The translations under genes were made by a program, and so were the position numbers. The notes under the pieces were generated by a model. The model ran no database searches, was not told the origin of the DNA, and saw only the letters and a program-made list of their open reading frames with translations. From NCBI GenBank assembly GCA_947396885.1, contig OX377202.1, forward strand, positions 107,588,221-107,652,220: a stretch of 64,000 nucleotides of DNA, written 5' to 3'. Positions 11,001-21,034 of this stretch are shown piece by piece. Origin of the DNA: Heligmosomoides polygyrus polygyrus (taxonomy: Eukaryota > Nematoda > Chromadorea > Rhabditida > Heligmosomidae). Each line of letters opens with the position of its first letter. Position 1 is the stretch's first letter.

Positions 11001-14000
11001 GAATTGATTATGCCATCACTTGATGTCTAAATATTACAAAAACATCTAAATTAGGCAAGTGCCCTTGGCACGGAAAAAGGACAGCGAGGGCCAACCAATC
11101 GCATGCTCCGAGGCCTGTGATTGGCTGGTTCCCCCATTGTACACGCCTAGGGCGATTCTCCGTTAATGTTGAATGAAACCGCGTAAAACGCCTCAAATAC
11201 CTCACCAATGATGCCTTTCTTGTGCTTGATCAGCAGATTCTCCACCGTCTTGCCGAACTCTTTAATGCAGGCGTCTAGCTGTGATGCCGAATCCGTCAAG
11301 GCTGGATCTACAACTGAAGCGAAGTCTGCGCCTGTGCTGCCACTGAAACAAACGACGAATTGACCAGGCCATAGAGAGGGCTACACTGCAGCCGCCATAT
11401 CAGTATCGACCCTCCGTGCTGTCTAATCGATACCGATCGCGCCGCCGAGCGTCTACGACTAGGGTATAAACCCGGTGAAAAAAAACCGGCACTGGCATCC
11501 TACCCAGTTGCTCTCTTGATCACTTGACCGAACAGCGTCGAAATGCCGCCGGACTTGATCTCCTTGGCCACCTGCTGCAGATGTTTGCCGGCATGTTGAG
11601 CTCCAGTTAGCGCGACGAACAGTCGCATCACATCATTGGCGCCTTCGAAGATTCTGCAGGAAAGTAATTCTCTCAGAGTACAGGAGCAACAGGACAGTCC
11701 GCCGCCTTACCTGAAGATTCGCAGATCTCTGAGGACTCGCTCCAAACCGGCCTCTTTCATGAATCCCATGCCTCCGTGGAGCTGAATCGCCTCGTCACAC
11801 ACCCACCATGCGTTCTCCTAAAGTAGTCATTTTTGGTAATTCCGTCGTGGTTCACAGATGTTGCGAAAGTCGGCGTTAGTAAAGGATGGAAGGAGAAGAG
11901 CCTACAGAAGAAGGATGACAGAAAGAATGAAGAATGGGGATAGGAGAGAAAATGGAAAAATGGAATACGAAGCAAAAAAGGTTCATGTCGCGTATGTGGC
12001 CAGCATTGGGAGGTTGAAACACACCAGTTATTCATGAGGTATCAAAAGGGTGTGCCGTTCTGAGAAGGCCAGTGTTCGGTCAGCGCTGTCCATAGAGCCA
12101 AAAAGGGTCCGAATGGGAGCCGTATTCGAATATTATTCGAACATCGAATAATTTTATTCGATTATCGAATAAACTTCAAGTATTCAAGCACTGAACCTGA
12201 TTCGAACAAACTATTCGACTACACGAAGAGACGAAAAATGAGGCTTATTCATTCGCAAAAAAATTGATGAGCGAATAAATTCTTTCGTTCATTCGCACGA
12301 AATTTTTTCGGCATCAAATAAATTCGTTCGATAAAATTTCTCAAAAGCACAACTATAACTATATAGGACATATAAGGCGACTTCTATACTTCAGCGGCGC
12401 AAAGCGCAGGATTGCGACAGACGCCGTTATCGATTAGGACCCGCCATGGATCAATATCGTCGCTACGCGCCATGTGCTGACGTGGAGTGCTCTTGCACTG
12501 GGCTGTGACTTCTACCTACCGATGCGACAACCTTCGCCAAGGCCGCTTCAAGCTGATAGTCCTGGACACCACGATCCATATTAGCCGCCAAGAGGTAGAC
12601 AATCGACTCGGTGGCGTAGTGGCGAGCGACCATGTTCGTCAGCTTCTCCTGGAATCGAAGGAGATTCAGCTCAGAAGAAGGAAGACTCTGATGGCTGGCT
12701 AGGCTCCCTACCTGAACGTTGAAGAACTCCTGCAGCGTCTGGCCGAACTGTACACGCTGTGTGACGTGGTCCACCTGAAGTTTCGAAGAATTCAGCCGCT
12801 TGAGTAGTTCTCCAGAAGAAAACACCAAGTCGTACCGTCTTCTGAATGCAGTGCTTCATGGCGCCCGTGCATGCAGCCGGTATGCCGAATCGGCCGTTGT
12901 TCAGGATGTTCATCGCCACTTTGAAGCCTTCGCCTTCAGCCCCGAGCAGATTCTCCACAGGCACTTTCACGTTGTCAAAGTGCACTTCAGCAGTGTTCGA
13001 GCCCTTGATGCCCATCTTCTTCTCCTGAGGGCCGCTCGTCACACCGCCGAATCCGCGTTCCACAATGAACGCCGACACCTTGTTCTTCGTGCTGCCGTCC
13101 GGCATCTTGATCGGTGTCTGAAAAAGTGGCCATTTGGTGGGGTGATCAGGAATAGATTAGTACATCCGGGATATATCCTAGTCGGAGGGGCAGCTCGCTA
13201 GGCAAGCGAAACATTTGTAAACAAACAACAATAGCAGTGTGGCATCTCCCGGCTAGATAATTGCAGAGAAGGGTCATATCTTAAGCCAATTGACGCTGTC
13301 GTCTTTGTACACTAGTCCGCTCTCAGTTTTGCCGCCGTTGTCCAAGAGTCAAAGTGGACTGCCGGTCCCCCCCCCCCCCCTCCCGCCAGAATATTTACTC
13401 CATCCATTTATCTGTCCATCCGTCCACGAAAAATAGATGGCCACTGGATGGATTTCTTCATCGCTAGCGATGAAGAACTGTAGTGTGATCTTATAAGTAC
13501 CGTTGGCCAACTTTTTCAAATGTGGGTCCGCGCAAAAGTAACGGCCGCTATATGGTTCTCATTTTATCGATCGCCACGAACGTGACCCGATATTTAAATG
13601 CGAATACGACTCTACATATGGAAGGTGGTTCGTCTATTTGTCTCCATGTGCGTCCGCGCAAAAATAGTGGCCGGAAGAAGAACGCCAGACTGTACACCCA
13701 TATCCATAGCTTGTCCGTTTGTCCTCATATACGTCGGAGTGAAAACAATGGGCGTCAGGCGAAGCTCATCGTATTGAGTTACGCGACTACGACCCTCTAT
13801 GTAGAAGGTAATACGTTCGTTTGTCCCCATGTGCGTCCGCGTAAAAGTAATGGCCGCATTACGGTCCTCAAATTCTCAAATTGTCCAGCGCTGAGAACAT
13901 GACCCGATATGTAAATATGAATACGACCCTATATACAGAAGGTAGTTCGTTCGTTTCTCCCCATGTGCGTCGGCGTAAAAATAATGGCCGCTATACGGTC

Positions 14001-17000
14001 CTCAAATTGTCCATCGCCGCGAACGTGACCCGATATTAAAATATGAATAGGACCCTATATACAGAAGGTAGTTCGCCCGTCTGTCCCCATGTGCGTCCGC
14101 GTAAAAATAATGAACGGTGGGCGGACGATAAAGTATATATCCACATGCATAACTTGTCCGTTTGACGTTATTTACGTCGGAGCAAAAATAGTGGACGTCA
14201 GGCGAAGCTCATAGGATTGGGTTAGGCACCGTTTATACTTCCGCCGCCGAGCGACGCAACGGCATGTAAAGTGGCCAAATTGGTCGATCGCGTCGCTCAA
14301 TCAATATGGCCACGATACGTGGCGTCGCGTCTCTCGGCGTCGAAGTATAAACGGGGCCTTACGCGAATGCGGCCCTATATATTAGGTAGTTCGTTCGTTT
14401 GTCCCATGTGCGTGCGCGTAAAAATAATGGCCGGCAAACGGAGGCCATGGTGTATATCCATATGCATAGCGTGTCCTTTTGTCCTCATACACATCCGCGC
14501 GAAAATAATGGCCACTAGATGAAGCTCGTAATATTGAGGGATGCGAGTAGACCCTAAAATGAAAGTTTACTGGTCCGTTTGCCCTCATATGCGTCCGAGC
14601 AAAAATAATGGACGCTACACGGTCCTCATATTATCGATCGACGCGAACATGAACTGATATATAAAAAATAGCTTGTCCGTTTGTCTTCATATACGTCCCT
14701 GCGAAAATAATGGCCATTAGACGAAGCTCATAATATTGAGGGACACGAATATGACCCTATACATGAAAGTTTGCTCGTCCGTTTATTCCGATGTGCGTCT
14801 GCGCAAAAATAATGGCCACTAGACGAACGGCAGAGTGTAAATCCTACCATATTTAGAGAGCAAGTCGGAAATCACAGTGTAAACTCTGCCGCACTAAATT
14901 GGCAAGAACTAGTTCGTCCATTTGTCCGTACGTCGAACCGCGCAAAATTAATGGCCACAGATCGACTTCTTAACATATGTGCAACCAACCTAATTCTGAA
15001 TGCAAACATGATTCCAGATGTACCGTTTATTCGTTGATTTGTACGAGAATGTGCGCAAAAATAATGGCCACTGGTTGAAATCACAGCATAAATCCTATCG
15101 CACTCTACATAGGAAAGTTAGTTAATCCGTTCGTCCGTTCGTGCAAAATCAACGGCTGTAGACACCAGAGCGCGTACGCTACTCCATCACATAGAAAGTC
15201 CCTTCGCCCGTTTGTCCGTCCGCGCAAAATTAGTGACCACTGGACGGGCTTCCTGAGAGGGGATCAATGCCATCAATCTGACCAATCAATATCGATCAAT
15301 ATGACCTATTATTGTCCAGGAATGGCAATTAAAGCGGAAATCATATGAATATGTTGATCGATGAAGACGCTTCACAACAACTAGTGAGGACCGGCCAATC
15401 AATATCGATCGATACCACGTGTTTCCTCCTGGAGTCTACAGTGGGAAAAAACGTATTACTGAATGGATTGCCATGCTTCACGACTATATTCGGTGCTCAT
15501 CGACCAATCAATATCGATTTCGTACGATATTCAATCAATATTTACCAATCAATATTACAAACCTGCGCGAACACGGTGAAGATGTCGGCGAAACCGCCGT
15601 TGCTGATCCATATCTTGCCGCCATTCAGGATGTAGTGTTTGCCGTCGGCTGATTTTTCGGCGCGTGACCGAATCGACTGAAAATGTCCGAACATTAGACC
15701 ATTTCTGAGTGACTGGCGCTATCGCAGTTAGGTGGGGCCGGTTGAACTGTGTGAGCATTACGTCTCTGGCGCCACTTCACAGATTCTGACCAGCTCTACC
15801 GAAGAACTCCATCTTGCCAGGCTACTGCAAGGGCTAAAGGCAGAAACGGTAATTATTTTCGCGCGCTCGATCGTCGAGCCGCTACAGCTAGTTCCTATCT
15901 CTTGAAGAATCCTTCAACTCACATTGGCATCGGATCCACTGCTCGGTTCCGTGAGGCAAAAGCAGGCAAATTTGCGACCGCTTGCCAGATCCGGCAGGTA
16001 TTTCGCCTTCTGCGCATCGGTGCCGTATAGCAGAATGCCTTTGTATCCAATGGACTGCAATAGAACTAGTTTTTTTTTTTAAACCTATAAAATTGGCTGG
16101 AATCAGTGCTAGCTTCGTAGCATTATAACCAGTGGGCGGAGCTTAGGATACGGTATCGCACGCCGCTTCTGCCTTAGGCAGGGTTTATACGTGAAACACA
16201 GCGCGATATCGATCAATTAGCGCCGGTAATCGATATCGATTGCTTTCGAGTTACGGCGCAACACTTCAGCAAACCAATCAATACACGTCCAAACAGACAA
16301 AACGTCCTCCAAGCTCCGCCCATTGGGCCTAATGCACCGTGTCACACCCACCTGGTGGGCGCCCATCACCACGCCCAGTCCCAGATCGTGCGAGCCGACG
16401 ACCTCAGCTAGCCTCGCCATCTGGCTGTTGATCATGCCGGCTCCCTCATATTCCGGTGGAACGACGGCACCAAACGCTCCGAGTTCGGCGAACTTTGCCA
16501 GCACTTCTTTGGGAATTTCCGCCGTCTCATCGTTTCTGAAAAAAATGCAAATAAAAAATAAACGTAAATAAAAATATAGACAAAATCAGAGAGGGTTGCT
16601 GCTTTTTTGAGTGCAAAAACAGCAATAATCGGCCATTAATTAGTCCTTCGAGCGCGTGCGGTCGCGTTGCGTGTGCGCCGACAGTAATCGATCGACACTG
16701 ATCGCACTCGGTTGTTTAATGCGAGGCTAGCCCGATGGCCACCATGTTTCGCCCACCTTCACACCAAACAGTCAATTATGGGCAAATCGATAATATTGAT
16801 CGATATTGATTGAGCAACCGGCATTGTCCCTTATCTAAATAACATTTCCACATGCATTCGTAATCGCTTCAGTCGACATTGACTGAATAGTTGGTTCAGG
16901 ATACACACGGCAGTCATTTTGAGCGGCCATTAATTTTGCGCCGACGCACATATAGACGAATGGTACCCGACTTTCACTTTTGTTCAACCGCCCATTACGT

Positions 17001-20000
17001 CAACGAGCGGACATTTGAGAGCTCAGGAGCAAGGCATGGTTAAGCCCTTGAATCTCGACCGTATTCTCCAAGCGATGTCCTCTCCTACTCTATAAGACGT
17101 AGTCCGTCTGCGCCTCTGTTAATCTATCCGCGCAAAATTAATGACCATCGGGCCTCACAGTGTGTTTGGTCAAGCGAAACAACCATTATATCATTACCAG
17201 TTTAATTCCATGTAGAACAATTAGTCCGTCCGTTTCTTCATATATCCCCGCGCGAAATTAGCGGCCGCTGGAGGTTTCCACCTGATCTAGTGGAATCAAC
17301 CAATTGGTCAATATCGACTTCATCATAGAACATATGGGGAAATCGCGCCGCCTGATTGCTTATGTGTGCATCCACGCAAAATTAATGACTGCTGGAAAAG
17401 CTCAACAGCGTATAAACAGAATCATCAGATCGATTCTACTATACATAAACGGCTTAGAATGCTCGTTTATTCATATGTTCGTCTCAAAATTAATGGCCGC
17501 TAACAGGCTTCACAGCGCATGTCGTCATGCGGAATCAGACAACCGATCGGCACCCCAGAGTTATTCTGTCCATTTGTCCGTATGCTCTTCAGCGCAAAAT
17601 TGATGGCCGCTGTACGGATTTAGGGGCCGATCGTTGGCAATATCGATCATCCAATCAATATCGATCGATAGTAGCGGTTTTTCCCGAGTGGAATGTTAGA
17701 GGTTTGGATCGCGCAAATATGATAGCCGTTAGATAATATCGATCAGCTACTATCGATATCCGGAAAATTGGTTCCCAAACTGAAAAAACACGGAAGCATG
17801 CTCCTGCCTCTCCATGTAGGCCAAATTTCCGACTAGTACCGAAAATGTTCGAGACAAAATATCGGCAGCAAACCATTCACAATACTTCAAAGGAAAATGA
17901 ACTTCGTGAAGAATTCGAACCTGACACTTTTTTAGAAATTATAGCACTAGTCACTAATTTGGCCTACATGAGGAAGTGAAGAGGTGGCACCCACAAGACC
18001 AATCAGGTCGCACTGAACGGATGTGTCACCCGAAAGCGTGTACAGCTCGTGGCTTGATTAGGTTGCGCGTATTCTCTAGGCGCTACTATTCGTTGTAATT
18101 GGCTGCCACGTTCCTGCCTCTCCACGTAGGCCAAATTAACGTCTAGTTCCAAAAAAATTTAAGACAAAACACCGCCATCAAACCATGCGCAATACTGCGG
18201 AGAATACCCACATTAGCAAATAAAGTCTTGAGGATTTCCTAGTTGGTGGGAGCAGGATGTCAGACGTGACGCCATGTGGCATCACCTGTTCATCTGCCCC
18301 CACCAATTAGGAAAGCGTCGAATGCCGAAAACTGTGCAGCAACTCACTTGACCACGTCGTTGACCTCTTCGAGAAACTTCTCCGTGGGTCCGAGAATCAT
18401 GTGCAGCGTCTCGCGTTGATCGTCGCTCAACTTCAACGGATAGGGGAAGATCTGCTCGGTGACGGCCCGACCGCGGAAGAGGTTCATGCAGAACGACTGC
18501 GTCTCCTGAACGAACACGTCGGCATCCACGGAGGAACCAGAACGAACCGCTCAGACAGGCAGGCAGGCGTCTTTTAATTAATGGCGGCGACATGTGAGCA
18601 GCGATAATCTATGGAACTGGCCCCCGTCGGTCGATACGCACTAAAAACGCATGGAAAGGGCCGCTGAAGAACGTAGAATGCTGCTGCGGAACCCTCAGAC
18701 AAGTGAAGGACGAAAGGTCGGCGCTTCAGAGCCTTCTAGGACGGTGGAGCACAACTATAGTGACAACTCTGAAACGCCCAGTGGTGAACTGCGGGTGAAT
18801 TCCCGGTGACGTGGACGGAGGTGACAGGATTTTCGCCCAATGGTGATCAGCGTGGAGATATTTGTACGAATCCCAGCACCACGCCCCACCAACTAGGAGC
18901 CCACCGGGAGATGTGGCAATCTCGTCTACTAAAGAGCCGGCAAGATGGCTAATCAAAGGAAATGAGTCCCCCAAAGCAGGCCGCAATAGAACTGCCTCAT
19001 TGATTCCGAACCCATTCTTTCGTGAAATAGGCCATCATTTTCGCGACAACTGTCCAAAAAAGGCTGGGCGGGTTGTCGCGGAAAAAATGGCCGCTGTTTA
19101 GACCCCATCTTTCCGGATTATTCGCCACAACGAGGAAGAATATGCAAAGACCTGCGGCGCATCAAACTATAGCCATCTCTATCGATCGCTTGCGCTGCCC
19201 AATCGATATCGATGGTTCTCAGGACGCGCGGCAACTAAAGTATAAACTATGCCTGACGCTTATCTTTATTGCTTTTCTTGCCTATTTTCTCTTCTTTTCT
19301 AGAGAAATTCACAAATAGGACACCAGAGCGCGTTCCTAATTGGGGGGGGGCTAGTCCGAGGGATTTTAAAAACACTTCAAACTTATCGATGAGTGAATAG
19401 CGCTGTGGATAAAGAAAACTTGAAAATAGCAGAAAAAATCATTCAAACCTCTAAAACGCCAAGGAGTCTGTGCAAAAACGAGTAACTCTGTGAAATTCAT
19501 ACAAAATCGCACTTGACGGCTATCACATTCTACCCCCCCCCCCACTAGGAGAATGCTGGGACAAGCTAGTCGCTACAACAAGTCATAAATCGTCAAAGGC
19601 GGATTCCAGATCTTCTGGTTGAGTACATCTAATCCCTAATCCTGCAGAGTGACCAGAAATCGCGAGCATTTCTCGCGATTTCTGGTCGCTCACGACAATA
19701 TCAGCCGCCGTGGACGAGTTGTCCTCGAGGAAACTCGTCCGGGTCGGAAGCACACTGCATTGTAGCGTTTGTTAGACGTCGACTCGCTTTCGGCCTCGTC
19801 GATCCTCAAAGCAACATTCCCATACGCAGCCTACCTGGCTTACTAATCGGCAAAGTGAAACCGCGAAGCGCGTGGTCCTGCGGCGATTTCCTGATCTGGA
19901 CGAGTTTTCTCGCTGACAACTTATAAACGGCTACGGATAATGCAGTGAGCGTTTTTGCCGCAGAGTTAAGAACTGTGAAATCGGTGATCGACTTCAGAAG

Positions 20001-20895
20001 CGTTCACATGTATACAGAGAATTCGTGAAAATAACGAAAAAATCCGAATTCTATGTCCAAAAATTGAAGCGAAATATCGAAATTTCTTGAAGACGAGACC
20101 GAACAATGCAGTGTCGCGCTCACATGACGCAATTCGCCGAGAGAGAACTGTTGCCAGACGGTTCAAAAAACGGCCAAAAATTATGCAAAGCACGCGTCTC
20201 TTGACTGTAGCGGCGAATTGATTGATTGCCGCAGCAGAGAACAGGAATCCTTCAGCAGAACACTCACCGGCAGTTTGGTGTCCTTCTCCTTCGGTTTCGC
20301 TGCTGCCGTCGACAGCGCCGCTGTTCTGGAATGGTACATGCAAAGCAGCTACGACATAGGGGATCGTGGGATTTATATTCATGTCCCTGGGTCATTTTGG
20401 CACATGAGAAGACCTAGAGCAACGAGACGATATTGACATCCGTTCGAAGAAATCAAACTCGGCCCTATGGTTTACCGCGCTAGAGGTTTACAAGACACAA
20501 GTCGACGTGTGAACCAAAGTAAAAAAATCGATCGATACCGATTGTTCGCGCTAACCAATCGATATCTAATGTTTTGACAGTGCCTCGCCTGTACGCGAAA
20601 CGAGTATAAACTATACTTTAAGAAGCAATGGCTCAATTAGGCCTATGCTATAGTTCGGCGATGAGACGGCGAAGTATAACATAGGCCTTAGGCCCCGTTT
20701 ATACTTCGTCGCGGCGCGACGCGACGCCACGTATAGTGGCCATATTGATTGCGCGACGCGATCGATCAATTTGGCCTCATTGCGTGGCCATCGCGTCGCG
20801 CCGCGACGAAGTATAAACGGGACCTTAGGAACGCTTACGTACCTGACAGCCTTCGATGCTGGCCTGAGCGCGGATTTGGCGAGTGTGGACAGCAT
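7712..20895 (-). CDS. ACADVL: Very-long-chain acyl-CoA dehydrogenase, mitochondrial (16 exons)
   Basis: FAD flavoenzyme of the inner mitochondrial membrane that catalyses the first step of beta-oxidation of long-chain acyl-CoA. Exons, 5' to 3' on the minus strand: 20843-20895, 20268-20325, 19840-19882 (tentative), 18348-18549, 16352-16535, 15923-16054, 15563-15676, 12836-13117, 12712-12774, 12520-12648, 11711-11817, 11504-11653, 11206-11342, 10904-10976, 10106-10181, 7712-7846. All introns are GT-AG, phases agree at every junction, and the sum is 1938 nt (645 aa), close to the 655 aa of human VLCAD. Seen: an Arg/Ser/Ala-rich transit peptide at the N-terminus; acyl-CoA dehydrogenase signature [10 protein letters not shown] (about residues 215-224); WISNGG; VERGFGG; signature HGGMGF; and FEGAND, whose Glu (about residue 459) sits where the catalytic base of VLCAD lies. 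The long C-terminal extension specific to VLCAD/ACAD9 is present and ends HPTDI. VLCAD is preferred over ACAD9 by overall resemblance; ACAD9 is not excluded. Several introns hold kilobases of repeats. Confidence 0.93.
8036..8074. repeat. (TAA)n microsatellite
   Basis: About 13 uninterrupted TAA units in the last VLCAD intron. Confidence 0.95.
8201..8760. mobile_element. GC-rich cluster of GGGCCTGTTCATACT MITEs and palindromes
   Basis: Begins TAA|GGGCCTGTTCATACTC, then many GCGACAAGAGCGAC blocks, two GCGCTCGAGTAT copies and tight palindromes, for example GTGGCAGTGAGGAATG inverted at 8650-8680, and AGGTGTTGTGTACACAACAC. Open frames of up to 146 codons here are a by-product of CGC-rich repeats. 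It lies in the last VLCAD intron. Confidence 0.7.
8900..9640. other. Unassigned intronic sequence
   Basis: No recognisable gene or repeat, apart from a 20-bp-arm palindrome at about 9395-9441 around AAGTAAAAGTTGC. Frames of 83 and 107 codons lie on opposite strands, with no family resemblance. Confidence 0.4.
9705..9945. mobile_element. MITE of the GGGCCTGTTCATACT family
   Basis: The right end reads GCGAAGTATGAACAGGCCC followed by TAA, the terminus of the elements at 8201 and 63778. The interior has a palindrome TGGAATGTGGGCGG/CCGCCCACATTCCA. Confidence 0.65.
9950..10040 (+). mobile_element. tRNA-derived SINE, family S1
   Basis: Contains TGGCGTAGAGCATTCCCGCC, a decayed B box (GTTTGAGTCCC) and the S1 tail TTTTGATCGCAACAAAACAT. 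Related to the head at 31267. Confidence 0.7.
10106..10181 (-). CDS. ACADVL: VLCAD exon 15
   Basis: Found by phase: exon 14 ends in phase 2 and the last exon starts in phase 0. This 76-nt segment, between TATTTCAG and ATT|GTGAGT, is open and reads [20 protein letters not shown], aligning with the SEGHPTAQHEKMLCDTW part of VLCAD. The following intron (7847-10105) is filled with repeats. Confidence 0.8.
10317..10740. repeat. 166-bp tandem repeat
   Basis: CGACGGAAAGGCTTCA occurs at 10351 and 10517 and, with one change, at 10683, exactly 166 bp apart. Each unit contains GTGGGAGATG, an AGGGG block and ATCGATCGATTCGATCAGAC. About 2.5 units lie in the VLCAD intron between exons 14 and 15. Confidence 0.9.
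10904..10976 (-). CDS. ACADVL: VLCAD exon 14
   Basis: Acceptor CCTTTTAG, donor CCAG|GTGAGT. Reads [20 protein letters not shown], matching QFLLQRLADGAIDLYAMVV. Ends in phase 2. Confidence 0.9.
11206..11342 (-). CDS. ACADVL: VLCAD exon 13
   Basis: Part of the C-terminal extension: [17 protein letters not shown] matches [13 protein letters not shown] of human VLCAD, the membrane-associated region. Acceptor GTTTCAG, donor ATTG|GTGAGG. Confidence 0.93.
11504..11653 (-). CDS. ACADVL: VLCAD exon 12 (catalytic Glu)
   Basis: Acceptor TCCTGCAG. Opens (R)[19 protein letters not shown]; the Glu of FEGAND is the expected catalytic base. The donor is ACTGG|GTAGG in phase 2. Confidence 0.95.
11711..11817 (-). 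CDS. ACADVL: VLCAD exon 11 (signature 2)
   Basis: Contains [20 protein letters not shown] followed by RDLRIF, the second acyl-CoA dehydrogenase signature. Ends in phase 2 before a 57-nt intron, the shortest in the window. Confidence 0.96.
12110..12345. repeat. ATTCGAATA-type simple-sequence region
   Basis: About 20 TTCG or CGAA words in 230 bp of AT-rich intron between VLCAD exons 10 and 11, a degenerate ATTCG-based simple repeat. Confidence 0.7.
12520..12648 (-). CDS. ACADVL: VLCAD exon 10
   Basis: 43 codons, reading [20 protein letters not shown] then [19 protein letters not shown]. This matches the helix YVTESMAYMVSANMDQG of the human enzyme. Acceptor GATTCCAG. Confidence 0.95.
12712..12774 (-). 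CDS. ACADVL: VLCAD exon 9
   Basis: 21 codons, [21 protein letters not shown], matching the segment around RTQFGEKI in VLCAD. It is flanked by introns of 61 and 63 nt. Confidence 0.93.
12836..13117 (-). CDS. ACADVL: VLCAD exon 8
   Basis: 94 codons. Contains [40 protein letters not shown] and [18 protein letters not shown], nearly the mammalian sequence. Acceptor TTTTTCAG, donor ACG|GTACGA. It is followed by a minimal 61-nt intron. Confidence 0.96.
13500..15260 (+). repeat. Array of GCGCAAAATTAATGGCC boxes
   Basis: At least 15 copies of a GTCCGCGCAAAAATAATGGC core at 83-140 bp spacing (for example 13513, 13651, 13837, 13969, 14094, 14413, 14496, 14696, 14796, 15053), each preceded by a GTCCGTTTGTCC-like phrase and often followed by GCGAACGTGACCCGATAT. 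A MITE has inserted at 14225. It fills much of the intron between VLCAD exons 7 and 8. Confidence 0.85.
14225..14358. mobile_element. 134-bp palindromic MITE (family A)
   Basis: Ends GGCACCGTTTATACTTC / GAAGTATAAACGGGGCC, flanked by TTA on both sides. The arms also hold CGCCGAGCGACGC. It is inserted in the box array. Confidence 0.85.
15563..15676 (-). CDS. ACADVL: VLCAD exon 7 (beta domain)
   Basis: 38 codons, phase 0 at both ends, acceptor ATTTTCAG. Contains [19 protein letters not shown], the conserved beta-domain strand with the WISNGG flavin-side motif. Confidence 0.95.
15923..16054 (-). CDS. ACADVL: VLCAD exon 6 (signature 1)
   Basis: 44 codons, phase 0 at both ends. Contains [20 protein letters not shown] and the acyl-CoA dehydrogenase signature [12 protein letters not shown] that contacts FAD. 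Confidence 0.95.
16352..16535 (-). CDS. ACADVL: VLCAD exon 5
   Basis: Acceptor TTTTTTTCAG, donor CAG|GTGGGT. Reads [20 protein letters not shown], then [14 protein letters not shown] and [14 protein letters not shown], a close match to the VLCAD segment HDLGVGITLGAHQ. Confidence 0.93.
17090..17760 (+). repeat. GCGCAAAATTAATGGCC boxes and TATCGAT clusters
   Basis: Five or six box copies (near 17132, 17249, 17372, 17487, 17592 and 17707) interleaved with ATCAATATCGATCGATA. Intronic in the VLCAD gene. Confidence 0.7.
18348..18549 (-). CDS. ACADVL: VLCAD exon 4
   Basis: Encodes the start of the alpha-helical domain: [20 protein letters not shown] and [10 protein letters not shown], matching the family pattern F(K/R)G..T.QVFPYP and FFEEVND. 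The acceptor TCTGAG is weak and less certain than the donor AA|GTGAGT. Confidence 0.85.
18552..20267. other. Large VLCAD intron region with the possible exon 3
   Basis: No independent gene seen. It contains a CGCGAG-centred palindrome (about 19661-19691), two poly-G/C tracts (about 19340 and 19535) joined to CTAGT, and the tentative 43-nt exon. Confidence 0.5.
19840..19882 (-). CDS. ACADVL: VLCAD exon 3, tentative 43-nt exon
   Basis: Exon 2 ends in phase 0 but the next recognisable exon needs phase 1, so a piece of length 1 mod 3 is missing. This segment lies between CGCCGCAG and CCAG|GTAGG, is open, and gives exactly 0 to 1. It would encode [14 protein letters not shown]. No family similarity supports it because this linker is not conserved; another short exon could do the same job. 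Confidence 0.35.
20268..20325 (-). CDS. ACADVL: VLCAD exon 2
   Basis: Acceptor ATTCCAG, donor CCG|GTGAGT. The split codon AG|A restores Arg and the frame reads [20 protein letters not shown], the linker between presequence and catalytic domain. It ends in phase 0. Confidence 0.8.
20691..20824. mobile_element. 134-bp palindromic MITE (family A)
   Basis: GGCCCCGTTTATACTTCG at one end and CGAAGTATAAACGGGACC at the other, with TTA on both flanks. Arms of about 60 bp are almost perfectly complementary. It sits 18 bp downstream of VLCAD exon 1, in intron 1. Confidence 0.92.
20843..20895 (-). CDS. ACADVL: VLCAD exon 1 (transit peptide)
   Basis: The ATG at 20893-20895 opens [17 protein letters not shown], basic and free of acidic residues, as expected for a mitochondrial presequence. 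The donor reads CAG|GTACGT and leaves phase 2 (AG). Confidence 0.85.
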
Positions 20896-21034
20896 TTCTG
20901 AAACAAGATACGTTTAGAGCTTATTTGCAGTTCATGAAATACATAGGAGCATAACGGAAACAGCGAGCGATCAACAATTGCTGGTGATTCCAGAAAATAA
21001 CACAATGCAACAGAATTGAAAGGCCCAACCTATC

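Noticed and set aside
12671..13105. A single 144-codon protein
   Set aside because: It is VLCAD exon 8 read past its donor; the true exon ends at 12836 and splices to 12774.
13500..15260. CRISPR-like array of regularly spaced repeats
   Set aside because: The host is eukaryotic, spacing varies from 83 to 140 bp, and the spacers are themselves diverged copies of each other.
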